Assembly: GCA_023511655.1 (NCBI GenBank)
Contig: JAIMBB010000011.1
Location: forward strand, 1-46,149
DNA length: 46,149 nt
DNA from: Anaerolineae bacterium
Lineage (GTDB): Bacteria > Chloroflexota > Anaerolineae > J036 > Brachytrichaceae
Direction: 5' to 3'
Under the pieces are notes generated by a model, which made no database searches, was not told where the DNA came from, and saw only the letters and a program-made list of their open reading frames with translations. The translations under genes and the position numbers were made by a program. This document shows, piece by piece, positions 27,994 to 35,516 of this stretch. Each line of letters begins with the position of its first letter. Positions within the stretch are counted from its first letter, which is position 1.

Positions 27994-28754
27994 AAAGACT
28001 CCAGGACAAAGTTGCCATCATCACCGGCGCAGCGCGGGGCATCGGACGCGCGACGGCCTTGCGCTTCGCGCGAGAAGGCTGCCACCTGGCGCTCTCGGAC
28101 ATGAACCTGGACGGCGTAGCTGAAACTGCTCGCCTGTGCGAGGCCCACGGCGTGCGGACGGTCATCTCGCGCACCGACGTGACCAACACCGCCGAGGTGA
28201 ACGCGATGGTGTCTAACGCCATCCTGGCGCTCGGACCGATTGATGTGCTGTTCAACAACGCCGGCGTGTTCTACAACGCCGGGCCGAACGGCATCCACGA
28301 CATGAGCGACGACGACTGGGATCGCATGCTCGCCACCTGCCTGTCCAGCGTGTTCAAGGTCAGCCGCGCGGTGCTGGCGACGTGGGTCGAGTCAGGGCGC
28401 GGCGGTTCGATCATCAATTCGGCTTCGATCAGCGCCGCTATCGCCTTCACCCGCTCGGCGCACTATTGCGCGGCCAAGGCCGGCGTGGCTGCGTTCACCC
28501 GCTGCACTGCGCTCGAGTATGGCCCACTTGGCGTGCGCTGCAACAGCATCGCGCCCGGCATCATCCAGACCGACATGACTAAACCCGCGCTCAGCGATGC
28601 GGCCACCATGGCCGATTGGATGCGGCGCATCCCGCTCAAGCGACTCGGCCAGCCGGAGGACGTGGCCGAGGTGGTGCTGTGGCTGGCTTCCGACGAATCG
28701 CGCTACGTAACCGGCGACATGATCTTCGTGGATGGCGGCTGGATGTTGGAGTAA
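27990..28754 (+). CDS. Short-chain dehydrogenase/reductase (classical SDR)
   Basis: This 254-residue NAD(P)-dependent oxidoreductase has the cofactor motif TGAARGIG (12-19), the NNAG motif (89-92), catalytic S146 (INSASIS) and the Y159-x3-K163 pair (HYCAAKAG). An acidic residue at the end of the second strand (SDMNL, D37) favours NAD over NADP. It would oxidise an alcohol or reduce a ketone of the imported compound, possibly an alcohol made by the neighbouring P450. The gene is coupled to the permease by ATGA, and 25 bases separate it from the P450 gene. Confidence 0.93.
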   Translation: MKRLQDKVAIITGAARGIGRATALRFAREGCHLALSDMNLDGVAETARLCEAHGVRTVISRTDVTNTAEVNAMVSNAILALGPIDVLFNNAGVFYNAGPNGIHDMSDDDWDRMLATCLSSVFKVSRAVLATWVESGRGGSIINSASISAAIAFTRSAHYCAAKAGVAAFTRCTALEYGPLGVRCNSIAPGIIQTDMTKPALSDAATMADWMRRIPLKRLGQPEDVAEVVLWLASDESRYVTGDMIFVDGGWMLE

Positions 28755-28779
28755 CTCGTGGCGCGTGACGGGGTCAAAA

Positions 28780-30000
28780 ATGCAGGATCAACAGGTAGTG
28801 CGCTTCTTTACCCAGGAGATGCGGGATGACCCGTATCCGTTCTATCGCTGGATGCGCGCGCACGCCCCGGTGCACTACGATGCCGAACATCGCTTCTGGC
28901 TGCTCTCGCGCTATGCCGATGTGGCCGCCGCCTTGCACGACCCGCGCCTGCGCTCGCAACGTAGCGCTGCGCTGAAAAGGCTGAAGGCGCGCGGCGAGGA
29001 GGATTTAGCGATGATTTTCGCTGCGCAGGACGACATGACGCTGTTCTGCGATCCACCGAAGCACACACGGCTGCGCAGTCTGATGCAAAAGGCCTTCACC
29101 CCGCGCGCGTTGGACGCGATGCGCGCTTCGGTGGCGCAGATCGTGGATGAGCTGATCGCAGAAGCATCGCCGGCCGGCTCTATCGAGCTGATGGATCAGT
29201 TCGCCAACCGCTTGCCGATGTTCGTGATCGCCGAAATGCTGGGCGTGCCCCGCGCGCACCGCGAGCGGTTCATCGCCTGGGTGAATGACTTCAACACCTT
29301 CACCGGCAAAGTGAACACCACGGCTGAGGAGAACGATCGGGCCGTGCGCAGTATGCGTGCGATGTTCGCCTACTTCGGTGAGCGCATCGAGCATCTGCGC
29401 GCGGCTCCGCAGGATAACCTGCTTGGCGAATTGGTGCGGGCCGAGGTGCAAGGCGACCGGCTCACCCACCACGAGCTGCTGGCAAATTGCGCGCTGTTGC
29501 TGGCCGCTGGCTACGAAACCACGGCCAACCTGATCGGCAATGGCATGCTGGCCCTGTTGAGCCACCCGCAGCAATTGTGCCGCCTGCGTCAGCAGCCATG
29601 GCTGATGGCCGGTGCCGTCGAGGAGATGATCCGCTACGACGGCTCGGTGCAGTTCAGTGGCAGGCAGGCCAACGAAGACCTGACTCTGGGTGGGCGAACG
29701 ATTCATGCCGGCGAGTTCGTCATGCTGCTGTTCGGCTCGGCCAACCGTGATGAGGCGAGGTTCGCGCGCCCCGACGAATTCGACATCACGCGCGGCGACA
29801 ACAAGCACCTCGGCTTCGGTCACGGTGTGCATTACTGCCTGGGCGCGCCGCTGGCCCGCATGGAAGCGCAAATCGCGTTCACGGCGCTGTTGGCACGCTG
29901 GCCGAATGTCAGGCTGGCCGTTGCGCCAGAGGAAATAGAATGGCGCGACAACTTCTCGGTGCGCGGCGTGACGGCGCTACCATTGGCGTTCGATTCGTAG
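28780..30000 (+). CDS. Cytochrome P450 (soluble bacterial class)
   Basis: This 406-residue monooxygenase has the heme-binding loop FGHGVHYCLG, with C353 as the axial thiolate. The oxygen-activating I-helix motif is AGYETT (243-248) and the ExxR motif is E282-x2-R285. There is no membrane anchor. Length and sequence fit CYP107/CYP109-like bacterial enzymes. No ferredoxin or ferredoxin reductase gene is nearby, so redox partners must come from elsewhere. Embedded between two SDR genes in a transporter/amidohydrolase cluster, it is more likely catabolic (hydroxylation or dealkylation of the imported substrate) than biosynthetic. Confidence 0.96.
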   Translation: MQDQQVVRFFTQEMRDDPYPFYRWMRAHAPVHYDAEHRFWLLSRYADVAAALHDPRLRSQRSAALKRLKARGEEDLAMIFAAQDDMTLFCDPPKHTRLRSLMQKAFTPRALDAMRASVAQIVDELIAEASPAGSIELMDQFANRLPMFVIAEMLGVPRAHRERFIAWVNDFNTFTGKVNTTAEENDRAVRSMRAMFAYFGERIEHLRAAPQDNLLGELVRAEVQGDRLTHHELLANCALLLAAGYETTANLIGNGMLALLSHPQQLCRLRQQPWLMAGAVEEMIRYDGSVQFSGRQANEDLTLGGRTIHAGEFVMLLFGSANRDEARFARPDEFDITRGDNKHLGFGHGVHYCLGAPLARMEAQIAFTALLARWPNVRLAVAPEEIEWRDNFSVRGVTALPLAFDS

Positions 30001-30042
30001 CGACCGGGCGAACAAACCGTTCATCTTCATGGCGACGATGCT

Positions 30043-30786
30043 ATGCAAGACAAGGTCTTCTTCATCACCGGCGGCGGCTCGGGCATCGGCCGGGCTTGTG
30101 CGCTGGCGTTCGCTGCGCAGCGCGCGCGCGTAGTCGTAGCCGGGCGCACATTTGCCAAATGTCAGGCAGTGGCCCATGAGATTGGGCCGGCGGCGCTGGC
30201 CATCGCCTGCGATACCAGCCACAGTGATGACGTGCAGCGCGCCCTGGAAGACACCGTAGCCCATTTCGGCGGGCTGGACGGCATCGTCCACAGCGCGGGC
30301 ATCAGCCCGGTTGGGCGCGTGACCGAGATTAGCGAGGCAGACTGGCATACCTGCCTGGCAATTGACCTGACCAGTGGCTTTCTGTTAGCGAAGTATGGCA
30401 TCCCGCGTTTGCAAGCGCGCGGTGGCGGCGTGATCTTGAACGTGGCGGGCACGTTCGGCATACGGGCGGCCACCGGCAAGGCAGCCTATGCGGCTGCCAA
30501 GGCGGGCTTGATTAACCTCAGCCGCGCGATTGCGCTCGACTACGCCCGTGACAACGTTCGCTGCAATGCCATCTGCCCTGGCTACGTGGATACGCCGCTA
30601 AACGACGGCTTCGATCCGGCTGCGCGCGATGCCTTCCTTGACCGGTATCAGCCGTTGCGCGGCCTGGTCACTGCCAGTGAAGTGGCTGCGCTGGCGGTCT
30701 ACCTCGCCTCTGACGCCGCGCGCATGGTCACCGGCCAGGTCTTTGTGATTGATGGCGGTCAGCAGGCAGGGTTGTTCGTGCCATGA
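30043..30786 (+). CDS. SDR family protein lacking the catalytic serine
   Basis: This 247-residue protein has a normal cofactor motif TGGGSGIG (9-16) and the Y149-x3-K153 pair (AAYAAAKAG). The residue 13 positions before the Tyr, where classical SDRs have the catalytic Ser, is Gly (G136 in ILNVAGTFG), with Thr next to it. HSAG replaces NNAG. The enzyme may use Thr137, catalyse a different step (dehydration or isomerisation), or be a binding partner of the other SDR. An Arg after the second strand (AGRTF) suggests NADP. It is followed by the amidohydrolase gene with an ATGA overlap. Confidence 0.9.
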   Translation: MQDKVFFITGGGSGIGRACALAFAAQRARVVVAGRTFAKCQAVAHEIGPAALAIACDTSHSDDVQRALEDTVAHFGGLDGIVHSAGISPVGRVTEISEADWHTCLAIDLTSGFLLAKYGIPRLQARGGGVILNVAGTFGIRAATGKAAYAAAKAGLINLSRAIALDYARDNVRCNAICPGYVDTPLNDGFDPAARDAFLDRYQPLRGLVTASEVAALAVYLASDAARMVTGQVFVIDGGQQAGLFVP

Positions 30787-32324
30787 AGATCATCTCCGCC
30801 ACGCTTGGATTACCACACGCGCAGGCCGTGCCGCGCGCGGCCTTTGCTGTGGCTGTGGACGGCAACCGCATAGCCGCTGTGGGCGAAGACGCTGCCCTGC
30901 GTGTCCGCTTCCCCGATGCCAAGGTCGAGCACTTCGAGCATGCGCTGCTGATGCCGGCCTTCGTCAACAGCCACGACCACGGGCGCGGCCTTGGCACTGC
31001 ATCGCTAGGCATCGAAGATAACGTGCTGGAAACCTGGCTATTCGATTTGTGGGCGCAGCCGGAAATTGATCCTTATCTGGCGGCAGCCTGCGATGGCGCG
31101 CGCCTGTTGCGCAGTGGCGTCACGCTCACCGCACACAGCCACAACCCACGCGACTGGAGCAAGATGGGCGCCGAGGGCGAGGCGACGATCCGCGGCTATC
31201 GCGACGTCGGCATCCGCGTGGCGTTCCATCCCGTCATGGTGGACCAGAACCGCTTGATTTACGCAGCTTCGCCGGCCGAAGAAGCGGCGTTCATCGAATC
31301 ATTGCCGGCGGCGCTGCGCCCAGTCGCCCGTGCTCTGGGTGAGCCGCCACTGACCCTCGCTGCCTACCTCGATTTGTGCGATGCGCTGTACGCTGCGTAT
31401 CACGACGCCACGGATCACACAGTTCACATCCAGATCAGCCCGGCCGGCGGTCAGTGGTGCAGTGATCAGTTGATCCTGCGTGCCACAGACTGGGCACAGG
31501 CGCGCGGCACGCGAGTGCAAATGCACCTGCTGGAGACACTTCGTCAACGCGACTATGCCTTTCGCAAGTGGGGCAAATCTTTCGTGCAGCACCTGGACGA
31601 GATCGGCGCTCTAGGGCCCTGGCTAACGCTGGCCCACATGGTGTGGGTCGAGCTGGAGGATCTGCCGCTGCTCGCTGCTCGAGGAGTTGCCATTGCACAC
31701 AACCCCAGCAGCAATTTGCGACTGCGCAGCGGGATTGCGCCACTCTCGCACATGCTCGCTGCGGGCATCGCGCTTGGCATTGGCCTGGACGGCCACGCGC
31801 TCGATGACGACCAGGATTACCTGCGCGAGATGCGGTTGGCCTGGATGCTGGCCAATCTGCGCGATCAGCAGCCAGCGACGCCCGGCAAAGGTCTAAGCGC
31901 CGGCGACGTTTTGAATCTGGGCACGGCGAGCGGCGCTGCTGTGACGCTCGGTGCGGGGTGTCGGCTAGGCGTGTTGGTCGAGGGCGCGCTGGCCGACCTG
32001 GTGGTGCTTGGGCTGGACTTCAGCATGCTCGACTTGGCTGCTCGGCCTGACCACGTCGCGCCAGCGCTGTTGCATCTGGCCACGCGAGCGCATGTGCGTC
32101 ATGTGATGTGCAACGGGGAGTGGGTAGTGCGCGAGGGTCGCCTAACCCGGCTGGACGAGGCGGCGCTATGGGCCAAAATCACGTCGCAGGTGCGCACACA
32201 ATCAGGGGTTCAACCAGACGACCGACGCACTACCATGCGCCAGCTTGCTGATCGGGCGCTGCAAAAGATGGCAGGGGAGAAGAACTCATCAGCTTCTGGC
32301 GACACTGAGGTTCGCGATTCGTAG
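30783..32324 (+). CDS. Amidohydrolase superfamily enzyme (TrzN/guanine-deaminase-like)
   Basis: This 513-residue metal-dependent hydrolase carries the superfamily motifs: NSHDHG (H64, H66), MHLLET (H248), TLAHMVW (H285), AHNPSSNLRLRSG and GLDG with metal-binding D336. These are the marks of the group that deaminates purines, pyrimidines and amines or dechlorinates s-triazines (TrzN, AtzA, guanine deaminase). The usual HxH is HDH here. The last 40 residues are polar and not conserved-looking. It ends the plus-strand cluster and would remove an amino or other leaving group from an aromatic or cyclic nitrogen substrate. It converges with a tRNA gene 13 bases downstream. Confidence 0.92.
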   Translation: MKIISATLGLPHAQAVPRAAFAVAVDGNRIAAVGEDAALRVRFPDAKVEHFEHALLMPAFVNSHDHGRGLGTASLGIEDNVLETWLFDLWAQPEIDPYLAAACDGARLLRSGVTLTAHSHNPRDWSKMGAEGEATIRGYRDVGIRVAFHPVMVDQNRLIYAASPAEEAAFIESLPAALRPVARALGEPPLTLAAYLDLCDALYAAYHDATDHTVHIQISPAGGQWCSDQLILRATDWAQARGTRVQMHLLETLRQRDYAFRKWGKSFVQHLDEIGALGPWLTLAHMVWVELEDLPLLAARGVAIAHNPSSNLRLRSGIAPLSHMLAAGIALGIGLDGHALDDDQDYLREMRLAWMLANLRDQQPATPGKGLSAGDVLNLGTASGAAVTLGAGCRLGVLVEGALADLVVLGLDFSMLDLAARPDHVAPALLHLATRAHVRHVMCNGEWVVREGRLTRLDEAALWAKITSQVRTQSGVQPDDRRTTMRQLADRALQKMAGEKNSSASGDTEVRDS

Positions 32325-32337
32325 CCCCCGCTTCCAG

Positions 32338-32410
32338 TGGTGACGACAGGACTTGAACCTGTGACCAAGGGCTTATGAGTCCCCTGCTCTACCGACTGAG
32401 CTACGTCACC
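32338..32410 (-). tRNA. tRNA with CAT anticodon (elongator Met, or Ile2)
   Basis: This is a 73-base cloverleaf on the minus strand: acceptor GGTGACG paired with CGTCACC, discriminator A, D stem GCTC/GAGC, anticodon loop CTCATAA, T arm ACAGG-TTCAAGT-CCTGT. CCA is not encoded. Anticodon bases are at 32377-32375. The anticodon stem has an A-G mismatch next to the loop (positions 31/39) and a G-T pair at 27/43. CAT can mean elongator methionine or, after lysidine modification, isoleucine for AUA; the stem and variable region resemble both types, so the identity needs a model. It is not the initiator, since the three G-C pairs below the loop are absent. Confidence 0.95.
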
Positions 32411-32494
32411 GCATTGATTGCTGCCTGAATTCTACCATCTTGCCAAATAGGCAAGGGGTAGGGGCTTGTGCTGGCTGCATTCCGCCAGCGGAAT

Positions 32495-33493
32495 CTACCG
32501 ACCGAATCGGGTGGCGCGCAGCAGAGTCTCCTGAACCAGCAACTCGTGCGCCAGCGGCCGGTCGGGTGGCTGCTCGCCAGTGATGGTGCGGATGAACGCC
32601 TGCAGCTCCAGGTCGTAGAGCTGTTGCCTGGATTGTGGCTCCACCGGGATGAAATGTTCGCCGGGCGCGAAGCCCCCGCTGGCCTCCTCCAGGCACAATC
32701 GCAGCATCTGAGCCGGCTCGAACGGCTCAAGCAAAATGGCGCTACCGTGCAGGCCATATACCTCGTAGCGTCGCGCCATTGGCCGCGCTTCCATTGCCGC
32801 GATGTCCACGAAGGCCATGGCGTGTTCAAACTCGAATACGCCCAGGGTGTTGTCTTTGAACGCCGGCACGATGCCGCTATCGTTGCGCAGGAAGGCCGTG
32901 ACCCGCTCTGGCCGGCCCAGCAACCAGACGATTTGATCGAGCATGTGGCCGGCCAGGTCGTAGAAGATGCCGCCAGCGTGTTCGCTGATCACCTCGCGCG
33001 CGGCGGGCGCCAGCCACGTAGACATGTGCGCGCGCACCGCGAAGATGCGGCCCAGCACGCCGCCTCTGGCCCACTCGGCGATCTGCCGAAAGCCATTGTG
33101 ATAGCGGAACATGTAGCCCACCTGGATATGCACCCGCCTGCGCTCCGCCAGCTGCACAACGCGTTGCCAGGCTTCCCAGTCGTCCCCGGCCGGTTTGTCA
33201 TACCAGACGTGCTTGCCCGCTCGCACGATCTGCTCGGTGTGCGCCAGGCTCTCAGAGTTCAACCCTTCCGAGGCGATGGCCACGATGGATGGATCGTCGA
33301 GCATCGCCTGTGCATCGTCGAACCAGCGCACATCCCTGAACGGGCCATCTTCCGCTGCCAGTTGCGCTCGCCGGGCGGCGTCAGGTTCGTACACGCCGGC
33401 CAGTTCGACCTGCGGATTCGACAGCATCGCCAAGAGCTTGCCCGCGGCGTGGCCGTGCTTGGTGCCGTATTGCGCCATGCGCACTTTGTTCAT
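32495..33493 (-). CDS. Gfo/Idh/MocA family oxidoreductase
   Basis: This 332-residue protein has a variant nucleotide motif (AQYGTKHGHAAG near the N terminus in place of GxGxxG), shared by a subgroup of the family. The catalytic lysine motif is YDKPAG (K100) where others have EKP. The C-terminal domain has GGIFYDLAGHMLDQIVWLLG, including the conserved H and D. It follows another Gfo/Idh/MocA gene with only two bases between stop and start. The two differ strongly and are not a recent duplication. The substrate is unknown; both probably act on the same carbohydrate or cyclitol. Confidence 0.92.
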   Translation of the reverse strand: MNKVRMAQYGTKHGHAAGKLLAMLSNPQVELAGVYEPDAARRAQLAAEDGPFRDVRWFDDAQAMLDDPSIVAIASEGLNSESLAHTEQIVRAGKHVWYDKPAGDDWEAWQRVVQLAERRRVHIQVGYMFRYHNGFRQIAEWARGGVLGRIFAVRAHMSTWLAPAAREVISEHAGGIFYDLAGHMLDQIVWLLGRPERVTAFLRNDSGIVPAFKDNTLGVFEFEHAMAFVDIAAMEARPMARRYEVYGLHGSAILLEPFEPAQMLRLCLEEASGGFAPGEHFIPVEPQSRQQLYDLELQAFIRTITGEQPPDRPLAHELLVQETLLRATRFGR

Positions 33494-33495
33494 GA

Positions 33496-34629
33496 TCAGG
33501 CGTGTGCGTCGGGTTCATCGTCGCTGGTCATGCGCTCCCCGCGAAGCAGAAACGCCCGAATGTCGTAGCGCCCCGGCCGTTGCGGGATTAGATGGCCAGA
33601 CTCCACCATGATGTCGAGCGGATTCACGCGCGTCTGCAGCGGCAGCACGACCTTTTCATGGCAGCGTGCCGATTCATAGACGGCGTGGATCATCTCCAGC
33701 GCCTTGTAGCCGTTGGTGGCCTCGCCGCGGTGCGTCTCGATCTTGCCCTCGATCCAATCGGCCAGCTCATCGGCCTGTGCCGCGCCGGCCTCCAGCCACT
33801 CAAATTGCTCTCCTTGCTCGGCGACTTTGTAGAATCTGCCATCGGGGACGTGCGATTGCCACCGGCCATTCGTTTCGCCGTTCAGCAATTGCACGTGTTG
33901 CGTGGTCAACTGGATCATGCCGGCGCTGCCGATGATCAACGCACCCTGGTAGTAGTGGGGAACCAGGTCGCTCAGCAGTAACGCGCGAGCGCCTTTCTGG
34001 AACTGGAACACGCCGACGCCGCAATCCTCGATGCGCGTGTTGCGCTCGTACCGGTCGCTCTTTCGCTCGACGTTGCCCATCACCCAGACGCACTCGTCGT
34101 CGCTCAACAGGTAGCGGTACATATCGGTCTGGTGCGAGCTGTAGTTGGGCAGGCCATCTCCTCCCGTGCTTTGGATCAACTGCACATCGCCGATGGCGCC
34201 TTGCGCGATCAGGGTTCGGGCCAGGGTGTAGGCCGGCAGAAAGCGGCGCTGATGTGCGATGGCCAGCTTCACCCCGCTGCGGCGACAGGCGACCATCATC
34301 TGTTCGGCGCGGCCAAGCGTATCGGCCATCGGTTTTTCGCACAGGATAGCTTTGGGGCGATGCGCTGCCGCGGCGATCGTCCATGTGGCGTGGCCGATGT
34401 GCCAGGTGCATACCGAGACCACCTCCGGCCGTTCCCGCTTCAGCATTTCGCGCGCATCGGTGTAATGCCGGGGCGAAATGCGAAACTGTTGGTCAACCTC
34501 GTGCATGGCCGACTCGTTCAGGTCGGCCAGGGCAACGATCTGGTAGCGACCGCAGTCGAGATAGCCGCGGATGTGGTTGCGCGACATCAAGCCGCAGCCG
34601 ATGATGGCAACGCGATGTGGGGTGGGCAT
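33496..34629 (-). CDS. Gfo/Idh/MocA family oxidoreductase
   Basis: This 377-residue dehydrogenase has the standard motif VAIIGCGLMSRNHI (7-20) and CEKPMADT (K99). The C-terminal half contains the family's mixed sheet, with TGGDGLPNYSSHQTDMYRYL as the region facing the active site. It lies 27 bases downstream of the SDR gene on the same strand and two bases before the next oxidoreductase, forming a three-gene operon. A 37-residue tail after the barrel (VNPLDIMVESGHLIPQRPGR) is longer than usual. The substrate is not predictable; inositol, glucuronate or other sugar acids are the usual candidates. Confidence 0.93.
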   Translation of the reverse strand: MPTPHRVAIIGCGLMSRNHIRGYLDCGRYQIVALADLNESAMHEVDQQFRISPRHYTDAREMLKRERPEVVSVCTWHIGHATWTIAAAAHRPKAILCEKPMADTLGRAEQMMVACRRSGVKLAIAHQRRFLPAYTLARTLIAQGAIGDVQLIQSTGGDGLPNYSSHQTDMYRYLLSDDECVWVMGNVERKSDRYERNTRIEDCGVGVFQFQKGARALLLSDLVPHYYQGALIIGSAGMIQLTTQHVQLLNGETNGRWQSHVPDGRFYKVAEQGEQFEWLEAGAAQADELADWIEGKIETHRGEATNGYKALEMIHAVYESARCHEKVVLPLQTRVNPLDIMVESGHLIPQRPGRYDIRAFLLRGERMTSDDEPDAHA

Positions 34630-34656
34630 GGCGCGTCAATGGTGTCGGGAGCGGCG

Positions 34657-35424
34657 CTAGATCGCGGTGTAGCCGCCGTCCACGCACAACACCTGGCCGG
34701 TGACCATGCGTGCGGCATCAGATGCCAGGAAGACCACTGCGCCGGCGATCTCCTCCGGCTCGGCGATGCGTCCCATTGGGATTTTCTCCAAGTTCTTGGC
34801 GAAGGCCGGATTTTGCATCGCCTTTTCGAGCATCTCGGTGCGGGTGAAGGTGGGCGCGACGGCGTTGATCGTGATCCCATGTGGGGCAAACTCGGCTGCC
34901 AGCGAGCGGGTGAGCTGGCCGACTGCGCCCTTCGCGCCGGCATATATCGAGCGCAGCGGCCCACCCACCACGCCGACCTGCGAGCTGATGTTGACGACGC
35001 GGCCGGCGATGCCCTGCTCGATCATGCTCCTGGCCACCATCGTCGTCATGAAGAAGGCGCCTTTGAAGTTCACGTCTGATATGCGGTCGAAGTCTTCCTC
35101 GCTGTAGTCGAGGGCCGGCTTGGGCGTGTTGTAGCCGGCGTTGTTTACCAGCACATCAATTCGTCCGAAGTGTTCGATGGTGCGCTCCACGAAGGCGCGA
35201 ATGCTGGCCAGGTCGGCCACGTCCAGCGGCCATGCTTCGGCGCGCCGGCCCAGGGCGCGGCATTCGGCTGCAACGGCCTCGCACTCGCTCACTGTCCGGC
35301 TGCCCAGGGCCAGGTCGGCGCCGAACTGTGCGCATACAACGGCGATGGCTTTGCCGATCCCTTTGCCTGCGCCGGTGACGATGGTCACCTTGTCGGTCAG
35401 GTCGAAGCTCACGTTGTATGTCAT
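34657..35424 (-). CDS. Short-chain dehydrogenase/reductase (classical SDR)
   Basis: This 255-residue enzyme has an intact catalytic set: TGAGKGIG (17-24), NNAG (94-97), S148 (VNISSQVG), Y161 and K165 (YAGAKG). Sequence features such as MTTMVARSMIEQ and LRSIYAGAKGAVGQLTRSL resemble gluconate 5-dehydrogenase and related sugar-acid SDRs. The ATG at 35424 is chosen; the frame is open further upstream, but that part holds the promoter. As first gene of the SDR-Gfo-Gfo operon it is probably expressed from the promoter at 35488-35516. Confidence 0.93.
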   Translation of the reverse strand: MTYNVSFDLTDKVTIVTGAGKGIGKAIAVVCAQFGADLALGSRTVSECEAVAAECRALGRRAEAWPLDVADLASIRAFVERTIEHFGRIDVLVNNAGYNTPKPALDYSEEDFDRISDVNFKGAFFMTTMVARSMIEQGIAGRVVNISSQVGVVGGPLRSIYAGAKGAVGQLTRSLAAEFAPHGITINAVAPTFTRTEMLEKAMQNPAFAKNLEKIPMGRIAEPEEIAGAVVFLASDAARMVTGQVLCVDGGYTAI

Positions 35425-35487
35425 GGCTATGTGGTGCAGTGCAAACTGACGTGTCTTAGGTTTCCCCCATTTTTGCTCACCGCCTCG

Positions 35488-35516
35488 ATTTATCCACTTG
35501 TCGTGCGCATTGTCAA
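35488..35516 (-). promoter_or_regulatory. Promoter of the SDR-Gfo-Gfo operon
   Basis: On the minus strand TTGACA (35516-35511) is followed after exactly 17 bases by ATAAAT (35493-35488). The -35 box overlaps the stop codon of the upstream exporter gene. Transcription would start near 35481, giving a leader of about 57 bases before the SDR start. Confidence 0.6.

Noticed and set aside
28780-30000. P450 as part of a natural-product gene cluster
   Set aside because: No polyketide, peptide, terpene or tailoring genes are nearby; the neighbours are importer and catabolic enzyme genes.
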